Source: a virus. From it: a stretch of DNA of 64,000 nucleotides. Position 1 is the first letter of the stretch. Every line of letters starts with the position of its first letter. The translations under genes and the position numbers were made by a program. Location of the stretch: the IMG/VR virus record IMGVR_UViG_3300042350_001802, positions 1-64,000 of that record; one strand, given 5' to 3'. Under the pieces are notes generated by a model that was not told the DNA's origin, ran no database searches, and saw nothing but the letters and a program-made list of their open reading frames with translations. Positions 42,101 through 50,796 of this stretch are shown piece by piece.

Positions 42101-44044
42101 ATTAATGGTACAAGTTATGATCTTACTACTAACCGTACATGGTCAGTGGGTACTGTTACATCTATCACCTTCTCAGGACCTCTTACAGGAGGAACCATTA
42201 CAGGAAGCGGTACAGTAGGAATATTACAAGCAAGCGGTTCTCAGAATGGTTTCTTGTCTTCTACTGACTGGACTACGTTTAATAACAAACAGAATACTAT
42301 TACGCTTACTACTACTGGTTCTTCTGGTGCTTCTACACTTGTAGGGGCTACTTTAAACATCCCAACTTATACTTTGTCAGGTTTAGGGGGAGTACCAACA
42401 TCAAGGACACTTACAATTAATGGTACTGCTCTTGACTTATCCGTTGATAGATCTTGGAGTGTTGGAACCGTAACTAGTGTAGCAGCTCTTACTTTAGGAA
42501 CATCGGGTACAGATTTAAATAGTTCAGTAGCTACAGGAACAACAACTCCTGTTATAACATTAAATGTACCAACTGCTTCTGCTACGAATCGCGGTGCTTT
42601 ATCATCTACCGATTGGTCAACTTTTAACAATAAGATTGGGGGTAGCGGAACAACTAATTATATATCAAAGTTTACAGCGTCTGGAACTATTGGTAATTCT
42701 CAAATATTTGATAATGGTACTACAGTTGGTATTGGAACCTTAACACCAGTAGGAACCGGATTAGAGATATTTAATGATACTATTAGTGGTAGATTAAGAT
42801 TATCTCGTGATTCAGGTCAGATTAAAGGTATTATTATTTTTGGAAGAAATAATGGAGGTTCATTTCAAGAGACAGCTAGTATAACAGGAAGAGCGGATAG
42901 CGCATCTCAAAATAATGGTACTTTAACTTTTAATACTTCTGATAGTACGGGTGCATCGGTAGTACGATTAACTTTAGAAGCTAATGGTGATGTAAGAATA
43001 GCTACAATTAATAATGCCACTATAGATACGGATAGGTTTTTAGTTAGCGATAACGGGGTTATTAAATATCGAACTGGAACCGAACTTCTTTCCGATATTG
43101 GAGCACAAGCTGCTTTAACAAATCCTGTAACTGGCACTGGAACAGCTAACTATGTAGCTAGATGGACAGGTTCTACTACTCTTAGTACAGGTACATTATA
43201 TGATACTGGATCAGCAGTTGGAATTGGTACAACAACAATGACCTCAGTATTTAACGTAACTGGATCTAATTCAGGTAGTGTTCCTCTTATAAATCTAACA
43301 GTATCAGGAAGTGGTTCATTCCAAAGAGGTGTAAGAATGCTTAATAGTGGAATGAGCACTGGTGATAGTCTTATGTATGCTGTTGGACGTTCTGATGATG
43401 CTAGAAACATGGGTCAGTTTTATTTCTATTATTCATCAGCAGGTTCTGTTTCTAACAGATTATCAATGGGACTTCATTCTGTTGATGATGTATTTAATAT
43501 ACAAGGAACTGGAGATGTTACTATTGGATCAACCACAAATACAGGATTAGCTAAACTACAAGTGACTGGAGCTATACAGCAAACATCTGTTACTTCCTCA
43601 ATGCTTAAAGTAAACTCTAATGGTGTTCTTGTAGCAGCTGTAGCAGGTACAGATTATTTAACCGCTACTAGCTCTGACTTTACATACAATGCAAGCTTGA
43701 CACTTTCTACCAGTTGGCAGAATACAGGTGTTACCTCAGCAAATCTAGGAACCAAGGGTACTTATGTTGTAACATGTTATGCAAATGACTACTCTGTTGG
43801 AGGATCACAATACATGTGCACTTACGTAGGACTTATGTTCTGGTATACAGATGGAACTAATAGTGTTGATACTATATCTGAGATAGCATTACATCATTCT
43901 GGTCATCATGATGGTGGAAGATTTATATATTTGAGAACTTTATCTACTCTTAATGCAGATGGTAAAACTTATCTACAGATTAAAGGTAACGGAACTAACT
44001 CAGGAGCATCCACTTACACATTCACATTTAAACGTCTACTATAA
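39158..44044 (+). CDS. Giant repeat-built tail fibre, 1628 aa
   Basis: Repeats of roughly 100-130 residues with the core TLSGLGGVPTSRTLTINGT, then YDLSVDRTWSVGTVTSV and LTTTGSSGAATFVGATLNIP occur at least six times, with shorter partial units between. Later sections (GGSGTTNYISKFTASGTIGN, VSDNGVIKYRTGTELLSDIGA) are variations of the 'NYISKF' fibre module. The end is a separate lectin-like domain (residues ~1490-1628). Function: long fibre for receptor binding. The repeats make length changes by recombination likely. Confidence 0.85.
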   Translation: MKFVTDILAKANLVVDGSVILNTTPNAIVDTDKFLVQDGATIKYRTGAEVLSDIGAQGAITLTVIGNSGPATLIGNGLNIPTYSLSGLGGVPLTRTLTINGTSYDLSFDRTWSVGTVTSVDMSVPTGFTISGNPITTTGTLALAFASGYALPTVASQLNWNSAYNNMITAISYNTSTGDVTLTQQDLGTLSATITLQPFTTTNLAEGTNLYYTDARARLALSAGTGISYNNLTGVITNSDTGSAQNIFKNIAVTGQNTIVADSNNDTLTVVAGTAISITTDDTTDSITITNTLPDQTVVLTGAGTTVVSGTYPNFTITSNDSYGGTVTNVSALTIGTTGTDLSSSVVNSTTTPVITLNVPTASSVNRGALSAADWSMFNAKQDALTLTTVGSSGASTLIGATLNIPAYTLSGLGGVPSTRTINGLALSSDQTFATGTTGTDFNIVSAGTVHTFNIPDASSTARGLINDISQTINGTKTFLNSPVVPSLFLTNMGAGSGAVYYDVPDNRLTLANYNVGGEIKFEVNGGVYTMTLNSDLTIELMGYTTNGFLKTSGSNGLLVVDTTSYTPTTRTLTINGVAHDLSADRSWSVGTVTSVGLSVPTGFSVASSPVTTSGTIALSFASGYSLPTNASQSNWDAAYTGRIDSLTTTGTSGAATFVANVLNIPQYQAQGNYITSLTGEATGSGPGATTVTLTNSAVIGKVLTGLTVTSGAVVATDSILQAFGKVQGQINALAGGLQFQGTWNANTNSPTITSGVGTQGYFYIVNVAGNTTIDGNTGWQVGDWILFDGTVWQKVDNTDAVTSVNGFTGAVVLTTTNISEGTNLYYTDARARQAISLTTTGSSGAATYSNVTGILNIPQYTLTGLGGVPTSRTITINGTAQDLSVDRTWNVGTVTSIATTGPITGGTITGTGTIGITQATTSTNGYLSSTDWNTFNNKQNAITLTTTGSSGSATFVGATLNIPNYTLSGLGGVPDSRTLTINGTSYDLTTNRTWSVGTVTSITFSGPLTGGTITGSGTVGILQASGSQNGFLSSTDWTTFNNKQNTITLTTTGSSGASTLVGATLNIPTYTLSGLGGVPTSRTLTINGTALDLSVDRSWSVGTVTSVAALTLGTSGTDLNSSVATGTTTPVITLNVPTASATNRGALSSTDWSTFNNKIGGSGTTNYISKFTASGTIGNSQIFDNGTTVGIGTLTPVGTGLEIFNDTISGRLRLSRDSGQIKGIIIFGRNNGGSFQETASITGRADSASQNNGTLTFNTSDSTGASVVRLTLEANGDVRIATINNATIDTDRFLVSDNGVIKYRTGTELLSDIGAQAALTNPVTGTGTANYVARWTGSTTLSTGTLYDTGSAVGIGTTTMTSVFNVTGSNSGSVPLINLTVSGSGSFQRGVRMLNSGMSTGDSLMYAVGRSDDARNMGQFYFYYSSAGSVSNRLSMGLHSVDDVFNIQGTGDVTIGSTTNTGLAKLQVTGAIQQTSVTSSMLKVNSNGVLVAAVAGTDYLTATSSDFTYNASLTLSTSWQNTGVTSANLGTKGTYVVTCYANDYSVGGSQYMCTYVGLMFWYTDGTNSVDTISEIALHHSGHHDGGRFIYLRTLSTLNADGKTYLQIKGNGTNSGASTYTFTFKRLL

Positions 44045-44047
44045 CAT

Positions 44048-47000
44048 ATGTCATTTAGAATAGACCAATTAGCAGTACTAAACTTAGCAACGGTAGGTAA
44101 CTCTATCACTGCAGGTTCGTTTGTGAGATCTGGTGGCACATCCTCTCAGTTTTTAAAAGCTGATGGATCTGTAGACTCAAGTGCTTATATCACAGGTATC
44201 ACCTCTGGTATGGTGACCACTGCTTTGGGATATACGCCAGTACCAACTACACGTACATTAACCATTAATGGAGTAGCACAAGATCTTTCTACTGATAGAA
44301 GCTGGACTATTTCTGCAGGTGTATCTTCTGTATCAGGATCTGGTGCTGGAATTTCTGTATCTCCTACAACAGGAGCAGTGGTGGTTAGTAATACGGGAGT
44401 AACATCTAATTTAGCTGGTACGGGCATCTCTGTATCAGGTGCAACGGGTGCTGTTACTATTACAAACACGGGTGTTACATCTATTGTAGCAGGAACAGGA
44501 ATATCAATTTCTGGAGCTACAGGAGCTGTAACAGTAACAAATGCTGGTGTTACATCAGTGAACGGATCTTCAGGTGCTATTACAGGTATTGCTACAACAG
44601 CTCAATTAGCAAGTTATCTTCCTTTAGCAGGTGGTACAATGACTGGAGTAATTACAACTCCAAATGGTACTCATGGTATTATAGTTGGTGATGATTCAAG
44701 ACTTGCAGATAGAAATATTGCTAATACATTATTTGTAGAGGGTGTTCAAAATAATGATAGAGGATATATAAACTTTAGTTCAACAACAGGAAATGCTCTT
44801 GGAGCAATTAATGCAGGTTCATTAACATGGAGGGGGGATGTTGTTTTAACATCTGCAAACTATAATAGTTATGCTCCCACATTAACTGGAACAGGAGCTT
44901 CTGGTAGTTGGGGGATTAGTATTACAGGTAACTCAGCAACCACTTCACAAACTAACTTTACTACCCTCACTTTAAATAGTGCAACAGTTGCAACACAAAC
45001 TTGGGTGACATCTCAGGGGTATATTACAAGTGCGTCTGTTGGAAATGGTACATTAACTCTTGCTGTAGCTGGAACTGGATTAACAGGGTCTGCTTCTTTT
45101 ACAGCAAACCAATCTGGTAATACTACATTCACTGTAACATCTAATGCTACAAGTGCAAATACAGCTTCTACAATAGTAGCTCGTGATGCATCTAGTAACT
45201 TTACTGCTAGTAGAATAACAACAAGTGGTCTTTATGGTCCTAGTACTAGTGGTGGTAATATTCCTATATGGCAGTATGATTCAGCTAATACTGGCTATGG
45301 TATTGTTTATGTAGAAGGAGCAACAGACAGTTTAAGAATTGATGTTAGTGGTCAAGCTTTAACGGGTACCCCTGATTTATTAGTTACTCCAGATACTTTA
45401 CAAATAAATGGTAATACTGTACTTCACGCAGGTAATTTTAATTCTTATGCTCCAACGCTAGCAGGAACAGGAGCTTTTGGAACCTGGTCTATAAATATCA
45501 CAGGAGATGCGGGAAGTGTGGATGGGTATAGTGCTTCTACATCAATATTAGGTACACATATTGTTGTAAGAGATCCTAATGGTTACATATTTGGTAACTA
45601 TATAAATATGACAGATGATGGTAATCCGGGAGGAGGAACAGCTATCACTTCTTTCATCACCAAACAAGGTGACAACTATTATCGTTCTGTATCTCCAACA
45701 AATGCAATGGTTTCTATAAGAAGCGTTGCATCAGGATCATGGGGTATTAATATTACTGGTACAGCTGGATCAGAAACTCTTGGTACAGTAACTGGAAGAG
45801 GAAGCAGTACAGGAACGTTCTCTACGTTTTCTGGAGGATTAAGTGTAAGTTCAAGTACATTATATTTTAGAGGTAGTAACACTGAAAGGATTCAGGGTGA
45901 AGGATGGGCAATGGGTATTTACGGGTATAATAATAACGATGGGTTTTTATTTTACCAAAGAGATACCGCAGATGCTGCTCATCCATGCTTTCATATAGGT
46001 GGCTGGAATAATGCTAGTTATGGAGGGTGGTCTAATGCAGACTCCTTAATCACATTAGTAAGAGGAGATGGTACTAATACAACAGGACCTAGTTATGCTT
46101 ATAGAGGTCTTTCTAACTCTTCTTACTATAGTAATATTGTAAAAACAGTATCTAGTACAATATTTAAAGATTCTCAGGGATTACATGAGTTTGTTGGTTC
46201 GGTTAATATAAATGGATCAGGAGTTCAACCTTTAGTATTAACTACTAACTCTAATGGACCTTGGGCATTAAATCTTTATAGATCTGATTTAGTTAGTAGT
46301 ACACGTGTTTTTAATAATGGTGGATATTGGTATTTTGAACATAGACCAATGTTTAATGGTAACTGGGCATTAGATGCAGGTAACTATAACTCTTACTCTC
46401 CAACTTTGACGGGTGGGGGAGCAAGCGGTACGTGGGGTATTAATATTACAGGTAACGCTGGATATGCATCTTCTGCAGGAAGTGCAGATGTATTAAATAC
46501 TTTCTTTTTAGGTACTGGCTCAATGAATACTAGTGCTGGTAGTTCTCGTATTTTGAGAGTAGATGGTGGTTCTGGGGCTGCTGTACAATATTCACCTTTA
46601 TTTCATGCTGCAGCAAGTGATACTATGTGGCAAATTCAAGGTACATATGGTACTTCGGGTGATGGTATTCTATATTTTAGACAAGGTTATGCGGGTAGTT
46701 GGGGGAATTGGCTTACAATGCTTTCTTCTTCTAACTTTAGTTCCTATGCTGTTCCATTAAGAACTCAGTCTAACTGGAATGATGCAACATCAGTGATAGG
46801 TAATGTAGTTGGACTATTAGCTTGGAAGGAATATCAAAATAATCACGTTATCTTTGATGCTTCTGATGGTACATCTCCAAGTGGCACTAGTATAAATAGT
46901 GTAAATTCTCAAATAGCTTGGTCTAACACATATCCAACTCTCATGGGTTGGAATGGAGCAAACACGTATGGTGTACGTGTAGATAGAGCAAGACTTGCTG

Positions 47001-47572
47001 ACAGTGCAAATTATGCTTTATCTGCAACTCAGGTGGTTAGTATTCAAGATTCTGTTCCTCCTACAGCACTTACTGGTGAATTGTGGTGGGAAAGTGATAC
47101 AGGAAGACTTAAACTTTATAACGGAATAGCAGCTGCATGGGTTGATGCTATGCCAATTCCAGATATGTCGATTTACTACCCTAAAGCGGGTGGTCCTATT
47201 TATGGGGATGTGTCAATTCAACAAACCCTTAATGTAGTAGGAAACGTTCTCATTCAGGGTTTTTTAACTGAAACCTCAGATGCATCTTTAAAGGAAAATG
47301 TAGTTTCTCTTGAAGGTTCATTAGATAAAGTAATGAAACTCAAAGGAGTATCTTTTAATAAAAAAATCACTCCACATATAAAAGAAGTTGGTTTTATTGC
47401 ACAAGAAGTGGAAGCTGTTATTCCTGAACTGGTAACAGAAACTGATCAGGGTATTAAAACAGTATCCTATTCAAGAGTTGCTGCTGTACTTGTTGAAACT
47501 ATTAAAGAACAACAAAGTCAGATTGATGAACTTAAAGACTTATTAAATAAATTAATTCTAGGAAAACTTTAA
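44048..47572 (+). CDS. Giant tail fibre with C-terminal endosialidase-type chaperone
   Basis: 1174 aa. N-terminal part carries the last copy of the TRTLTINGVAQDLSTDRSW repeat of the preceding gene, then GTGISVSGATGAVTITNTG repeats, then beta-helix-like domains (several LHAGNFNSYAPTLTGTGASG units). The last ~99 residues are a peptidase S74 intramolecular chaperone: SDASLKENV with the Ser-Lys pair used for self-cleavage, IGFIAQEVE-type GFIAQEVEAVIPELV, and a final coiled coil. The chaperone trimerises the fibre and is then cut off. Confidence 0.88.
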   Translation: MSFRIDQLAVLNLATVGNSITAGSFVRSGGTSSQFLKADGSVDSSAYITGITSGMVTTALGYTPVPTTRTLTINGVAQDLSTDRSWTISAGVSSVSGSGAGISVSPTTGAVVVSNTGVTSNLAGTGISVSGATGAVTITNTGVTSIVAGTGISISGATGAVTVTNAGVTSVNGSSGAITGIATTAQLASYLPLAGGTMTGVITTPNGTHGIIVGDDSRLADRNIANTLFVEGVQNNDRGYINFSSTTGNALGAINAGSLTWRGDVVLTSANYNSYAPTLTGTGASGSWGISITGNSATTSQTNFTTLTLNSATVATQTWVTSQGYITSASVGNGTLTLAVAGTGLTGSASFTANQSGNTTFTVTSNATSANTASTIVARDASSNFTASRITTSGLYGPSTSGGNIPIWQYDSANTGYGIVYVEGATDSLRIDVSGQALTGTPDLLVTPDTLQINGNTVLHAGNFNSYAPTLAGTGAFGTWSINITGDAGSVDGYSASTSILGTHIVVRDPNGYIFGNYINMTDDGNPGGGTAITSFITKQGDNYYRSVSPTNAMVSIRSVASGSWGINITGTAGSETLGTVTGRGSSTGTFSTFSGGLSVSSSTLYFRGSNTERIQGEGWAMGIYGYNNNDGFLFYQRDTADAAHPCFHIGGWNNASYGGWSNADSLITLVRGDGTNTTGPSYAYRGLSNSSYYSNIVKTVSSTIFKDSQGLHEFVGSVNINGSGVQPLVLTTNSNGPWALNLYRSDLVSSTRVFNNGGYWYFEHRPMFNGNWALDAGNYNSYSPTLTGGGASGTWGINITGNAGYASSAGSADVLNTFFLGTGSMNTSAGSSRILRVDGGSGAAVQYSPLFHAAASDTMWQIQGTYGTSGDGILYFRQGYAGSWGNWLTMLSSSNFSSYAVPLRTQSNWNDATSVIGNVVGLLAWKEYQNNHVIFDASDGTSPSGTSINSVNSQIAWSNTYPTLMGWNGANTYGVRVDRARLADSANYALSATQVVSIQDSVPPTALTGELWWESDTGRLKLYNGIAAAWVDAMPIPDMSIYYPKAGGPIYGDVSIQQTLNVVGNVLIQGFLTETSDASLKENVVSLEGSLDKVMKLKGVSFNKKITPHIKEVGFIAQEVEAVIPELVTETDQGIKTVSYSRVAAVLVETIKEQQSQIDELKDLLNKLILGKL

Positions 47573-47574
47573 CT

Positions 47575-48612
47575 ATGCCCGCTACATTTACATTTCCATC
47601 ATCACCAACTATAGGAACATTGTATGTTTCTCCTGTTGGGGTTATGTATGTTTGGGATGGAACCTGGACAACATCTGGGTCAACTCAGACATCTAATCCA
47701 TTTAATAATAGCTTTTTGTATAGAACAATTTATACAAAGGGGTATATGACCGCAGGATACAAAAATAGTTCTCCATGGAGAAACGTTAATAAAACTATTC
47801 ATGCTATAGATTTAACAACCAACTTAGGAGATAAACTGGTTTATAGTAGTAGTTATATTGGTGGAGGATTTAGTGATTATACTAGTTATAATTATCCAAG
47901 TACTGGAGCTGTTCAAGGAACTGGTACTATAGTGGAAGCTATGAATATGGCTACTGAGTCAATGTTTTCTTTAGATTCAGCTAGATATCTTAAAACATCA
48001 CGTACCGACTGTGAAGCATTAATGACCCCCTCTTTAACTTCTGCATATATTGTTGGAGGTGGATCAGTAACAGTCGATAGACATAACTTTACAACAGATG
48101 TTATGTTTTCTGCTGGAACAGCTCCCAACTCTCCATTAGCTGGTGGAACAGCTGGTGGACTTGGTTCATTTTTTGGACAGTATAAAGGATGGGTATCTCA
48201 AGGAGCTGGTTCTAGTTTTACATTTGCTACAGAAACTTGGGCTACTGGTGGCATGAGTTGGGCTACAGATGGACAACCAAAGGGTTTATCTAGTAAGCAT
48301 GGTTATGGATATGGTGGAACAGGTTCATATCCTGGTTCAGTAAACTTAGGTAAGTATAGTGAAGCCACTGGATCAAATCTTGCAACTATTAGTAGAAATA
48401 AAACAAATGGTGAAGAAAACTGGCAGGTAGGACAGAACTGGGGGTATATGCTTGGTGCTTATGATGGGTCTGCTCAAAATAATGATGCTGGTAGACTTAA
48501 CTATTTAACGGATGTTTATACAGCATTGGGTAGTACCGCTGAACCAAAAGGACATGATGGTGCATCATCGGGTTGTTGTTCTACAGGTTCTGCAATGTTA
48601 GTTGGGTATTAA
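47575..48612 (+). CDS. Fibre-associated protein, possible receptor-binding tip
   Basis: 345 aa. Begins with a fibre-linking WDG module (PTIGTLYVSPVGVMYVWDGTW), the rest is Gly/Ser/Tyr-rich with repeated turns (GGTGSYPGSVNLGKYSEATG), the layout of seven-bladed or beta-helical receptor-binding tips. No enzyme motif visible. Located between chaperone-carrying fibre and the 180-aa gene. Confidence 0.68.
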   Translation: MPATFTFPSSPTIGTLYVSPVGVMYVWDGTWTTSGSTQTSNPFNNSFLYRTIYTKGYMTAGYKNSSPWRNVNKTIHAIDLTTNLGDKLVYSSSYIGGGFSDYTSYNYPSTGAVQGTGTIVEAMNMATESMFSLDSARYLKTSRTDCEALMTPSLTSAYIVGGGSVTVDRHNFTTDVMFSAGTAPNSPLAGGTAGGLGSFFGQYKGWVSQGAGSSFTFATETWATGGMSWATDGQPKGLSSKHGYGYGGTGSYPGSVNLGKYSEATGSNLATISRNKTNGEENWQVGQNWGYMLGAYDGSAQNNDAGRLNYLTDVYTALGSTAEPKGHDGASSGCCSTGSAMLVGY

Positions 48613-48646
48613 TTAAAACTGATATATATTTGCTAATAAAAGATAT

Positions 48647-49189
48647 ATGAAATACTTTCTTATAAGATTCTATAAAGAGATCCCTACAATCGCGGGTATG
48701 ACCTCATTAAGTAGGTTTGATTCTTATGGTATATATCTACTCACTCCAGAAGCAGAAAATGAAATAACTCAACTTAACTTAAGTATGGAGGAAATTTCAG
48801 AAGATGAAGCTTTAATCGGAGCTAAGTTTTATTCTGTATCTAGAGACTACCGTAAAGCATATTCTGTTGTAGAAGGACTTGAACCAGATGAAGTGGGGGG
48901 ATCTAAAACTAAAGTGTATCATACAGAACATACAAGAGAGGTAACTCTTAGTTTGATGAAGAAGATTACAAAACTTAGAATAATTGATGAGTTTAATAGG
49001 AGAGAAGATCAGACGAATAAAGATACTATTTTAGATTCTGTCGATGCTTGCACTTCTATCTGGGATATTAATATTCTAAGAGAAGATCTTTTAGGAGTAG
49101 AAATGCCTGTTTATCAAGCTACTGAAATGGGTCTTTTTAATGAAAACGGTGTACGTATTGTACCTGTTAACTATAATAAAGGATTTTAA
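48647..49189 (+). CDS. Hypothetical 180-aa protein
   Basis: Acidic alpha/beta protein (MKYFLIRFYKEIPTIAGM start). Contains VYHTEHTREVTLSLMKKITK. Between fibre genes and the outer-membrane-like gene; unknown role. Confidence 0.68.
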   Translation: MKYFLIRFYKEIPTIAGMTSLSRFDSYGIYLLTPEAENEITQLNLSMEEISEDEALIGAKFYSVSRDYRKAYSVVEGLEPDEVGGSKTKVYHTEHTREVTLSLMKKITKLRIIDEFNRREDQTNKDTILDSVDACTSIWDINILREDLLGVEMPVYQATEMGLFNENGVRIVPVNYNKGF

Positions 49190-49202
49190 ATAAAACTAAT
49201 AT

Positions 49203-50072
49203 ATGAGAATAGTATTAGCAGTACTGGTGATTTTATGCTTTAATATTTTTTCATTTGCTCAATATAGTAATAGTGCAATCAAACAGGGATCTGAGCAGAC
49301 TGTAAAGTCTCAGGACACGGTTAAAAATCAGTTACAGGAGATTATTGTAACTGCTAAGAAGGTTCCTTTGATGACTAAAGTTGGTCCTTATGGTCAACCA
49401 CTTTGGACAACTATTAGGATGTTTCCATCTACAAGAGTTTATGTTATGAACCCACCAGGTACAGCAATGTATGAGAAGTGGTTTGATATTAGACAACGTA
49501 GAAATGGAGCAGCTCAGATTAGGATGAGAGATGAGTTTACATTTGGTTTGGGTAAAAGAGTTCAGTTAGATCTTTATTCACATACAGTTTACGACGGTTA
49601 CAATGGTGATAAAACATTTAAGTGGAGAGGGTTTTCTTGGGAGTTTAGATATGCGTTAGCTGACTGGGGTAAAATCTGGGGTAATCCAACACTCTACTAT
49701 GAGATGAAAATGCTAGATGGTAGATGGGGTATTGAACCTAAACTTTTGTTAGGAGATAGAATAGGTAAAAGAGGTGTATGGGGATTTAATGCAATCTATG
49801 AAGCTAACCTTGGTGGAACAAAAGAAGAGCAAGAACGCGAATATGCATATACTGCATCATACGCCAATATCATTAACAGTGATTTATCTCTTGGTGTTTC
49901 ACATATGTTTAGATACAATGATTTTGAAGGAGGATCTAAAGAATGGTATATAGGACCGTTGCTTCAATATCGCTTTAGTAATAAAGGTTATTTAAATATT
50001 GAACATATGCCAGGTCTGAACCAAGACGCAAAACAGTCTAGAACGCTTATTATTTTTGGATGGAGATTCTAA
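49203..50072 (+). CDS. Putative outer-membrane beta-barrel protein
   Basis: 289 aa. Signal peptide MRIVLAVLVILCFNIFSFAQ with an A-x-A-like cut after FSFA, then QLQEIIVTAKKVP, a segment like the TonB-box/plug start of outer-membrane receptors. The rest has alternating, aromatic-rich strands (FTFGLGKRVQLDLYSH, KWRGFSWEFRYAL, GPLLQYRFSN) and ends TLIIFGWRF with the terminal Phe required by the BAM machinery. So a signal-bearing small barrel of ~10-12 strands, encoded among fibre genes. A role at the cell surface of the infected host is inferred; it would not be expected inside virions. Confidence 0.72.
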   Translation: MRIVLAVLVILCFNIFSFAQYSNSAIKQGSEQTVKSQDTVKNQLQEIIVTAKKVPLMTKVGPYGQPLWTTIRMFPSTRVYVMNPPGTAMYEKWFDIRQRRNGAAQIRMRDEFTFGLGKRVQLDLYSHTVYDGYNGDKTFKWRGFSWEFRYALADWGKIWGNPTLYYEMKMLDGRWGIEPKLLLGDRIGKRGVWGFNAIYEANLGGTKEEQEREYAYTASYANIINSDLSLGVSHMFRYNDFEGGSKEWYIGPLLQYRFSNKGYLNIEHMPGLNQDAKQSRTLIIFGWRF

Positions 50073-50082
50073 ATAAAAAACC

Positions 50083-50796
50083 ATGGAAAAAAAAGATGTT
50101 TTAAACTTAGTAGAAAGTTACGGAGGATGGAGCATGAGCGACTTCCAAAGTCGTTATTTTGTAGTAAACTCACAGGTTACTGACTATCGTAGAGTTAGAC
50201 AAGCTTTATTAGAGATTGAAACACGTATTGCTGCTAAAAAGCAAATCATTCGTGAATGTAAAAGATCTGAAGTTAAACTAAAGATTAAGGAAAGGGATAT
50301 TGCAGCTGAGTCTCAAGATCTTGAAAAAGAACTTATTCTTTTAGACATTGATCAGCTTCACTATGATATTTCTGTATATAAGAAAAGACTAAGGGTTGTA
50401 GAAGAAGAGCTTGATGAATTTGCAAAGCTTGTACTTGAGTTAGTACCTTCTTTAGCAGAACTAGAAACCTATAAGGAACATAATGAAGAACTAGAAAGAG
50501 AATACTGGATTTACCGTATGGCAAAGCAAGCTAGTGTAGATTTGGTGACAACTGGAAGAATTGGTGCAGGTAACTTAGATTCGATTGCTATGATGAGACC
50601 TAAAGATCAAGCTCTTACAATTGGTTCTGCTCTACTCAACTCAAAGAATCTCACTGCAGGTATTAATATGATTGAACAAGCTATTAATACCAATAGTGGT
50701 CTTCTTGATAATAACTTTTCAGGACTGTTTGGAGAAAAAGATCTTATTGCGCTAATATCAGATAAAAAGGAAAAAACAGATGGCGAAGATATTTAG
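50083..50796 (+). CDS. Coiled-coil protein, 237 aa
   Basis: Residues ~25-140 are almost continuous charged helix with heptads (VRQALLEIETRIAAKKQI...). The C-terminal half has MMRPKDQALTIGSALLNSK. Possibly a tape-measure-like or baseplate linker, but far too short for a tape measure. Function unknown. Confidence 0.68.
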   Translation: MEKKDVLNLVESYGGWSMSDFQSRYFVVNSQVTDYRRVRQALLEIETRIAAKKQIIRECKRSEVKLKIKERDIAAESQDLEKELILLDIDQLHYDISVYKKRLRVVEEELDEFAKLVLELVPSLAELETYKEHNEELEREYWIYRMAKQASVDLVTTGRIGAGNLDSIAMMRPKDQALTIGSALLNSKNLTAGINMIEQAINTNSGLLDNNFSGLFGEKDLIALISDKKEKTDGEDI

